Source: Isoetes taiwanensis (taxonomy: Eukaryota > Streptophyta > Lycopodiopsida > Isoetales > Isoetaceae). From it: 64,000 nt of DNA. The DNA is taken from assembly GCA_021234155.1 (NCBI GenBank), contig JAJEKV010000027.1, positions 13,174,916-13,238,915 of the forward strand, given 5' to 3'. The notes under the pieces are model-generated. The model was given only the letters and a program-made list of their open reading frames with translations, made no database searches and had not been told where the DNA came from. Positions 57,732-64,000 of this stretch are shown in pieces. The translations under genes and the position numbers were made by a program. Every line of letters begins with the position of its first letter. Positions within the stretch are counted from its first letter, which is position 1.

Positions 57732-58329
57732 CATTTGAACATCTGTGTCTAAAGAAACATGCGCAAATGGACTGCGGAGCCATAAAATATCCATATCAGT
57801 GAATACAAAACTGTAATTAAGTTGAAGAACAAGTTTTAAGACTTCCATTCTTCTCCACATCATACTTAGATAATCTGTGCTCATATAATCTTTCTGCTGT
57901 GTAAAATTTATTCCCGGTGTTTCCAAAAAGTAGCAATATTTATGGACAGATTGACAAGTACTATGTGCAAGAGGATCAAGGGTGACTATAACCAAATGTT
58001 TTAGCAGCATTTCTGTCCCATTGCCTATTTTAAAACTCTCAAAAAAAAATATCCATCAGTGAACCTGGTTCGGCCCATGCTTGGTTCAATGTGGTGATAA
58101 TGACTGTTCTATTAAAGAATGCCGCAGCATTGAGAATTGCATCTAGAGTTTCAACTGATGAGATGGTGAAGTTGCCATAGTCCATGTGAGGATTCACGTT
58201 TATATTACGTGATGGAAGATATGGAGGACGATGTGACAAAAGATATGGCATAAAAATTACTGCACTGACTAGCCATATAGAAAATAAAAGGAGGATCCAG
58301 CCGACCCTTGCCCATCTACTATGCTCCAT
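57732..58329 (-). pseudogene. GT77-type nucleotide-diphospho-sugar transferase fragment
   Basis: Minus-strand ATG at 58329 starts MEHSRWARVGWILLLF with one membrane segment (about residues 9-30), as in Golgi type II glycosyltransferases. Then FNRTVIITTLNQAWAEPGS, KHLVIVTLDPLAHSTC, MSTDYLSMMWRR and the catalytic block FVFTDMDILWLRSPF with its DxD-type DMD. These match the plant GT77/At4g15970-like family. A run of nine A at 58041-58049 (T in gene sense) shifts the frame; eight would read IFFESFKIGNG in frame. About 200 residues are present and the rest is lost where the foldback arm begins. It may be a gene fragment or a real gene hit by the foldback; the homopolymer could also be an assembly error. 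Confidence 0.8.
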
Positions 58330-59660
58330 TGAGGTTTCAAGTATTAAAAATGAGTGGTTTAAATTAGAGAATCATACTCACACCATGCTAGCGTTATAGA
58401 TGGAACCAAATTGTCTTAAGGAATCATTGACATTATAATATATGCAAGGACTTTAGGAAGGCCATTATTGACAATGGTAGAATTCCTTAGAATGCAACCA
58501 CATAAGGACTTTCACACATTCCAACTTCTACCATCTTACATTCATGAATTGAATTATTAAACCATTTCAATTTAGTTTGACCTACTCAAATGGTTGCAAC
58601 GAGAGCTGTTGGATAGGCATATTCACCCCTTATTCCTTAATCTACACCGTACGTAAAGTTCCTCGTTTGTGGGGTATGCAAGTACAAAATTTGCTATACT
58701 GTATAACAAGATTCGCAAAATACTATAAGATTTCAAGCAGAATACTATATGATGTTGATTTCGTACGTGCAAAATACAATTATGAGGGCTCTCGCTGCCC
58801 TACGTCACCCCCCGTGTGAATATGCATCCAAACCAAAGGGGGTTTAAGGGGGAGTTGTTAAATGTGTTGGACCCAATGGTTGTGTTAATTAATGTCAATG
58901 GTAGTTATGTGTTGGTTGTTAATGTCAATGGTTGTTATGTGTTAGTTGTTATGTGTTGGGGGATTTAATTTTATATATTGGATGTTAATGGTTTGTGCTG
59001 CAAAATTTTTTTTTTGGCCCCTTCAGGGGCCTTTAGGGACCAGGTGTGACAAAAATTTTAGAATTCAAACCAGAAAAAGACTAGAATTCATTTGGGGCTT
59101 TCATCACTTGTAGCTTTTGAATTTGATCACAATAAAACAAATAGAACATAAGTAAAAGTTACCATAAAGATAGAGCAGATTGATCCCATTATTCTGAAAG
59201 TCATAAAGTTTGCAACACCCATACACAAACATTTTTCAAGCTGGATTTTCTTGTGACCTTTGGCCTCCATGGATTCTTGTGGTGAGAAACCAAAGTGGGA
59301 AACTTTTCTGCTTGTTAGCACAAGGATCTAGAAGCCTTGGAATTTGCTTAATAACTGCCTCAAAATCTAAAAATGCATGATAATTTTTTGCAAGCTTCAT
59401 TCGGAATGAGCCATAAAATAATATCCAATAGCGCAATCCTGTATTAATCAGCTGGTAGGATGTGAAAGCCTACCAAACCCGGCCGAAAAATTGTTGTTTT
59501 AGCATAGATAACTAAACCAAACATATCCATATCATACACTATCAAAAGATCTCGAAGAGGGCTTTCCAACATAATAAAAATCATCTCAAGCGAGCTCTAC
59601 GGATCAAAAGTTATGATAAGAAAATATGTTGCGTGGAAAGCGCACTACATGCACCCTTCA
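58330..59660. other. Intergenic, no supported gene
   Basis: Low-complexity GTTATGTGTTGG-type repeats at 58880-58970. Minus-strand open frames at 59436-59236 and 59321-59127 overlap in different frames and may be an old exon, but no family is recognised. Confidence 0.45.
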
Positions 59661-59662
59661 AG

Positions 59663-59930
59663 CCCTTCATGTGCCCATTATGCACCACACACACAAAAAA
59701 GGGCTTTTGTTGTGAGCCATTGGTTGTTGGGCTAAAATCAATGGCCCTTCATGTGCCCATTATGCACCACACGCACAAAAAAAGGGCTTTTGTTGTGAGC
59801 CATTGGTTGTTGGGCTAAAATCAATGGCCCTTCATGTGCCCATTATGCACCACACGCACAAAAAAGGGGCTTTTGTTGTGAGCCATTGGTTGTTGACCAT
59901 TGAAAAAAAAAGGCTAAAATCAATGGCTCA
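59663..59930 (+). repeat. 82-bp tandem repeat, just over three copies
   Basis: Units start at 59663, 59745 and 59828, each beginning CCCTTCATGTGCCCATTATG. Each holds an inverted pair GCCATTG/CAATGGC. The last copy has an A-rich insertion. Confidence 0.95.
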
Positions 59931-61205
59931 GAAATGGTGCACTCTAGATGTACGCATTAGTACATCCATTTGAATACATCACGAAATCATAGGAAAACCT
60001 TAGTGAAAAGTGTACAAAAACACAAAGAAAACCCCCTGTTATTATGCTACATATTTGCATTGGGGCCTCAATTTAACATATACATGTCTAATATAGGTAT
60101 TAGACTCATTTATTAAATTCAACAAGCCTAATACCAACTTATTTGACGTGTACATTTCTGATTATAGTAGACTCGTGATTTTAATGTATTAGACAAGTTG
60201 AATACTTGTTTCTAACAAAAATTTGAATTGTTGAATCATCGCTATCAACAACCATGGTATATTTTTGTATTATTATCTAATAACAATCAAATAACAAAGT
60301 ATTATATGTGTTCACCACTTTATTAGGCACGTAAAATCTATAAATCTATATATGTTTTAACATGTGCCCCACTACATTGTAACACAACTTTTTTCTAATT
60401 TACATAAAAATGTCTCATATCACAAGTTTATTCACAGAACCATATCAATAAACACGTTTAATATTAACTAGCCGTAAGGCAGACTTGGGGAATGGGTTTG
60501 GTTGGTTATAGAGTTGGTGGGCAATTTGGTTCCATGACAATGAGGCCTATCTATGTCTATTGCAACACATGTATCAAGAAGCAAATGAAGTACATTGGAC
60601 AATTGTTGGGTCCATAAAGAGTTGTGAAGCAGCACATGTTGAGGTCTAGAAAATGGCTAGAGATGTTGGAAAGTATGGTATGAAGATATACTAGATGTTT
60701 TGCATATATGAATCAGTCCAATCTTGTTTGAGTCAAATATTATTGATAGTTCAAACTTCAGATGCAACATAACTATCTAGTAGGATTTCATTTGATTGTT
60801 TGTCATGCAATTTATGTGAAAGCTAACTTGTAGAGGATTGCATATGTCACTTTGCTTCCTAACATTTACATCAATATCAGCCTTTATGGCATTTGACATC
60901 ATTGTTTGTCATGCATTGTATGCCAAAGGTAAGCTAAGAGAGCTATGTTATCTTGAGGTAGAGTGAACTAATACAATTTGACCATAGAGTTGGTTCAAAT
61001 TGAATTGACTTGAGTTGAATTGAATTCACTGGACTGGAATTTTATCGTCCACGAAGACCAAAAGGCCTATGAAATCCAAACAAAGAAAGTAAGAACACAT
61101 TAGGCCTATTATTATCTAGGGTTAAAAATCCCACCCCCAAGGATTTTCAAGGAAAAAACTTTACCTGTAATAAGCTCGATGATAAACCATCCATTTGTAC
61201 ATGTT
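59931..61205. other. Intergenic, nothing supported
   Basis: AT-rich, no recognised gene or repeat structure. Confidence 0.5.
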
Positions 61206-61448
61206 AATGTAATGCGAATTGATTTTTTTTTGTTGAAGGACGTCAGACTTTATTCAATCAAATAGTCAAATACAAGTATAAATGCAGAGACAGGAATAAA
61301 ATCTCAGCGGATAAGCGGAGACCCACCGAGTGAAGCAACCTGCCTAAGCATAAGAGTGCACATCCAAATACTCCTCAAAAATCAATCGCCTCTTGCGAGG
61401 GGCAAGTGAAGAACAATGATACGACTTTACAATGTAATGCGAATTGAT
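61206..61448 (-). mobile_element. Short retroposed element with 18-bp target duplication
   Basis: AATGTAATGCGAATTGAT flanks the element at 61206-61223 and 61431-61448, both perfect. The 207-bp insert reads on the minus strand as a body with GAATAAAGTC (poly(A) signal), CGTCCTTCAAC and a poly(A) tail. No Pol III A or B box was found, so it is either a 5'-truncated LINE or an unusual SINE. It has inserted right at the start of terminus C. A relative lies at 62925-63070. Confidence 0.85.
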
Positions 61449-62170
61449 CCACTGCATAGGATCAAGATTCTTAGGAGGAGCATGCATGCATGCATGTTTT
61501 TCATGCAGTTTTGGACGCTTGGTTTAGTTTCTTATAGCAGGAGTCTTCTCCAGCTTCTCAAATCGGCATTTCTTCTTCGTCTCAGTAGTTTCCTTTCTCT
61601 TCCTCTTGAACCCACTCCCCCAAACCCCTTTTGAATTATGTATAATTTAATAATTCTCTCACTCTCTCTCTACTTATGTTATGCTTATTGTTTCGCATGG
61701 CATGCGTGACCAGCCCCTTTTTATTTTGGAGATTTTTTATCATGTATATGTTTTAGTGTTTATGTTGTGCAGGGATTCAGTTAACATGTGCTATCTGGCT
61801 TCGTCGCTATTCATATTTTTTGAGGACGTTGTAGTAGCCTGACGATTGTCCAAGCCCCCCCTTGGGGAGGGCTTATCACTAGGGTTTTTCCTCGAAAACC
61901 CGAAAGGGCGGGGTTTTTTAATCTCGTTGATAAGCCTTCAACAAGTACATCTTTTAACATCTCATCATACTTTGTTATATTAGGAACTCTATTGAGGAGT
62001 TGCTTTTAGCTGCATAATTGTAATAATTTATAATTAGTTTCTGGGTAGCCTGCAATGTGCAGCTACCCACTCTCAACCAATGTAAAACACCTACTGAGAT
62101 GAATGAATGAAAGAGCCTACTTACCTTCGTCTCAGCAGTTTTCTCTCTCTTCCTCTTGAACCAGCAGGGG
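61435..62170 (+). repeat. Terminus C: diverged relative of the A/B 3' unit
   Basis: Start GCGAATTGATCCACTGCATAGGATC-like follows the A/B head (GATCC..GGATC pair kept, ATTCT kept). A (GCAT)n run at 61481-61497, leader words ATCGGCATTTCTTC and GTCTCAGTAG, the structured RNA motif (61870-61936), second stem (62042-62069) and GATGAATGAATGAAAG follow. A ~38-bp segment TTCGTCTCAG.AGTTT.. is repeated at 61578 and 62128. Confidence 0.65.
61870..62069 (+). ncRNA. Structured RNA motif (copy 3)
   Basis: Outer stem GGCTTATCA/TGATAAGCC encloses the same AGGGTTTTTCCTCGAAAACC and GGGCGGGGTTTTTT core as copies 1 and 2. Second stem TGGGTAG/CTACCCA replaces GGGGTAG/CTACCCC, a compensated pair. Confidence 0.6.
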
Positions 62171-62920
62171 AGGGGCTTCCTCCTGCATGGATAGACAATT
62201 CTTGACGTTTTTCCATTCTCCTCTTTCCATCCTGGCCTAGTTGTCTAGATTGAGGCAATTCTATTTCGTCCTTCGCGACTTCAAAGTTAAGCAGAGTTCT
62301 CTTCTTATCGGCAGTTTGGATGCATGATGCGAGTCCTCATGAGAATGAATGACACAATTGACCTCACATGTTTAGCACCTCCTGGATATATGCTGCTAAT
62401 ACCATTTTTTAAAGCACCTTCAAAATCATAGGTAATGGTTGGTTGGATAGGAGTAAAGCTGAGCGTAGCACTCATCAGGGAAAATTTTAAGCATCTTAAA
62501 ATGAATTGGTTGTTCTTTATATAATTTATCTGTTGAAGTGGAGCATGAAATAGTCATTTTGTTATTTTTTCTTAATAGACAAGCAACACACAATAAATTA
62601 ATTATAACATCTTAAATTATATCCCACATAAATCCAATAACTAAAGTTACAAGTCGATAGAACCAAAGGAGGAGAATGCAAAATAACTTCTTTTGTTATC
62701 AAAATTAAAAAATATTCGTTTATTAAATCTGATAATTTTTATGGTAAGTAGTTATTATATTTAGTAAGTATAGGCTCCCATAAGATTTACAAGGATATGG
62801 TGAAATTGTTATTCTCTACGGGATTGTCCTATTATTGAAATGACCATGTCCTCAGCCAATTTCCTTCATCCATGGAACTTTAATGGCCAAAATGTTCTTT
62901 TCTTTTTAGGAACTATTCTA
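62171..62920. other. Intergenic, nothing supported
   Basis: AT-rich, no gene seen. Confidence 0.5.
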
Positions 62921-62924
62921 TTCT

Positions 62925-63070
62925 ATTTTTAAGGAAGACAAGCTTTATTTACCAACCAAAATTATAACAACATAAAATGCAAAGACCGAATTATAACCCC
63001 AGTGGATAAACTGATCCAACTGAGCACAAGCACTTGTCTATGCATAAGAATGAATCTGAAGGTAAGTATG
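62925..63070 (-). mobile_element. Second copy of the short retroposed element
   Basis: Shares CTTTATT, AAATGCA.AGAC, CAG.GGATAA and CTA.GCATAAGA in the same order as 61232-61370. Older and more diverged; no target duplication seen. Confidence 0.65.
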
Positions 63071-64000
63071 TCAAATCAGTCGCAAACCACCAAATAATAA
63101 ATTGGTCGTTTCAATCCGCTTAGCCACTAGTAAACTGCTAAAAATGACGAACTTGCACCTACTCATATCTAACTCATCCTATTTAATTTTACAAAACTAG
63201 ATAGTTCGAGGCCAAATGACTGCCGGGTTCACTAAATTTTCTGCTGACTCTCATCTTCAATAATTCCCATTTGGTTCTGCAGCACATTTGCCCATGAAGA
63301 AATACAACATGATAGCATCCATTTGAATTGAGGCATACCGCCTCTGCATTGGGACATGCAGGTCAAGAAGAGTGAGAAAATAGGTCAAGCAGGGGATTGA
63401 TCTGGCTTTTATAATGTGATTTTACCACTTTAAAGCACTGCTAAAATAGCAATACATAGATACCAACAGCTCTTACTAAAATAGGGGTATCGATAAACTA
63501 CATGGTTGATATTCTTTTTTTATATTGAAGGAGGTCATTCTATTCATTATCATATTGGTATATTCTACATATCACATGAAAGACAATCCACTACCTAGGT
63601 GCAATAATGCTAAGAATTGCTTTGCATGTGATTATCGAGTACATATTCACCTCGGGAAAATGGTTTTTTAAGGTCCCCATTACGAGATCGATATTGGCCG
63701 GGTTTAAACCCATGACTTTGGGTGTGGCAGTTTAAGGATGCGCCACACTTTGAGAATAAAACTCAAATTAAGTAACTTGGTCAATAATATAGAAGGTATA
63801 AGTTTTATGAGTGGATCTATAGAGACAAAAATATGATATGGACACAAGAAGAATCAGTCTGTTGATATAGTTATTACTAGATTGAGAGATCAGGGAACGA
63901 TTATCATTTAGACACTAAGAGTTTTTCTAAGTCTTATCTTCGTATTGGATGAAGGAGAGTATGAGATGAGAAGCTAGACAGCAACAAACCCCACGATGCA
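63071..64000. other. Intergenic, nothing supported
   Basis: AT-rich. A possible 5' trace of the same retroposon tail (TTTTTTTATATTGAAGGAGG) at 63514-63533. Palindrome GGGTTTAAACCC at 63700-63711. Confidence 0.4.

Overview
This window looks like nuclear DNA of a land plant with a large, repeat-rich genome (gymnosperm, fern or lycophyte grade; the species cannot be fixed from the sequence). The evidence is Ty1/copia elements with an initiator-Met tRNA primer site, a canonical Helitron, LINEs, a plant GT77-type glycosyltransferase exon and short GT-AG introns. I see no clearly intact host gene. Nearly everything is transposable-element DNA at different stages of decay.

Layout. 1-1190: rotted copia pol (+). 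1328-15758: two nested, non-coding, T-rich elements of almost equal size, outer A (about 7.25 kb without its insert) and inner B (3738-10923, about 7.19 kb). Each has a ~126-bp terminal direct repeat with a TATA box and a structured 3' end. A diverged relative of the terminus lies at 61.43-62.17 kb. 15941-16400: 195-bp tandem repeat. 16.8-19.66 kb: decayed LINE. 21.38-37.2 kb: an unusual gene island (about 10 kb without an insertion) with at least six unfamiliar, lightly broken genes. Four on + are ORF a, ORF b, a histone-H3-like gene and a coiled-coil ORF e. Two on - are ORF f and a transposase-like gene. Clusters of a 22-26-bp palindrome, spaced about 56 bp, sit between neighbouring genes. 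A copia element (26087-31918, -) has inserted into the histone fold with a recognisable target duplication. 38.0-43.49 kb: LINE with ORF1, endonuclease, reverse transcriptase and an (ATTCT)10 tail, then a LINE deletion derivative (44.54-45.03 kb). 52238-57512: a complete non-autonomous Helitron inserted into one arm of a foldback, whose other arm keeps the uninterrupted site. 57732-58329: broken GT77 glycosyltransferase fragment (-). 59.6-63.1 kb: tandem repeat, a retroposed element with an 18-bp target duplication, terminus C, and a second copy of the retroposon.

The main result is the palindrome-punctuated island. It may be a multi-gene mobile element carrying its own H3/CENH3-like histone, now silenced and decaying largely by C-to-T nonsense changes. 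Secondary results are the nested A/B family with covarying RNA structures and hairpin arrays, and the Helitron whose ends are proved by an inverted empty site. All gene names rest on motif recognition by eye; no database search was run.
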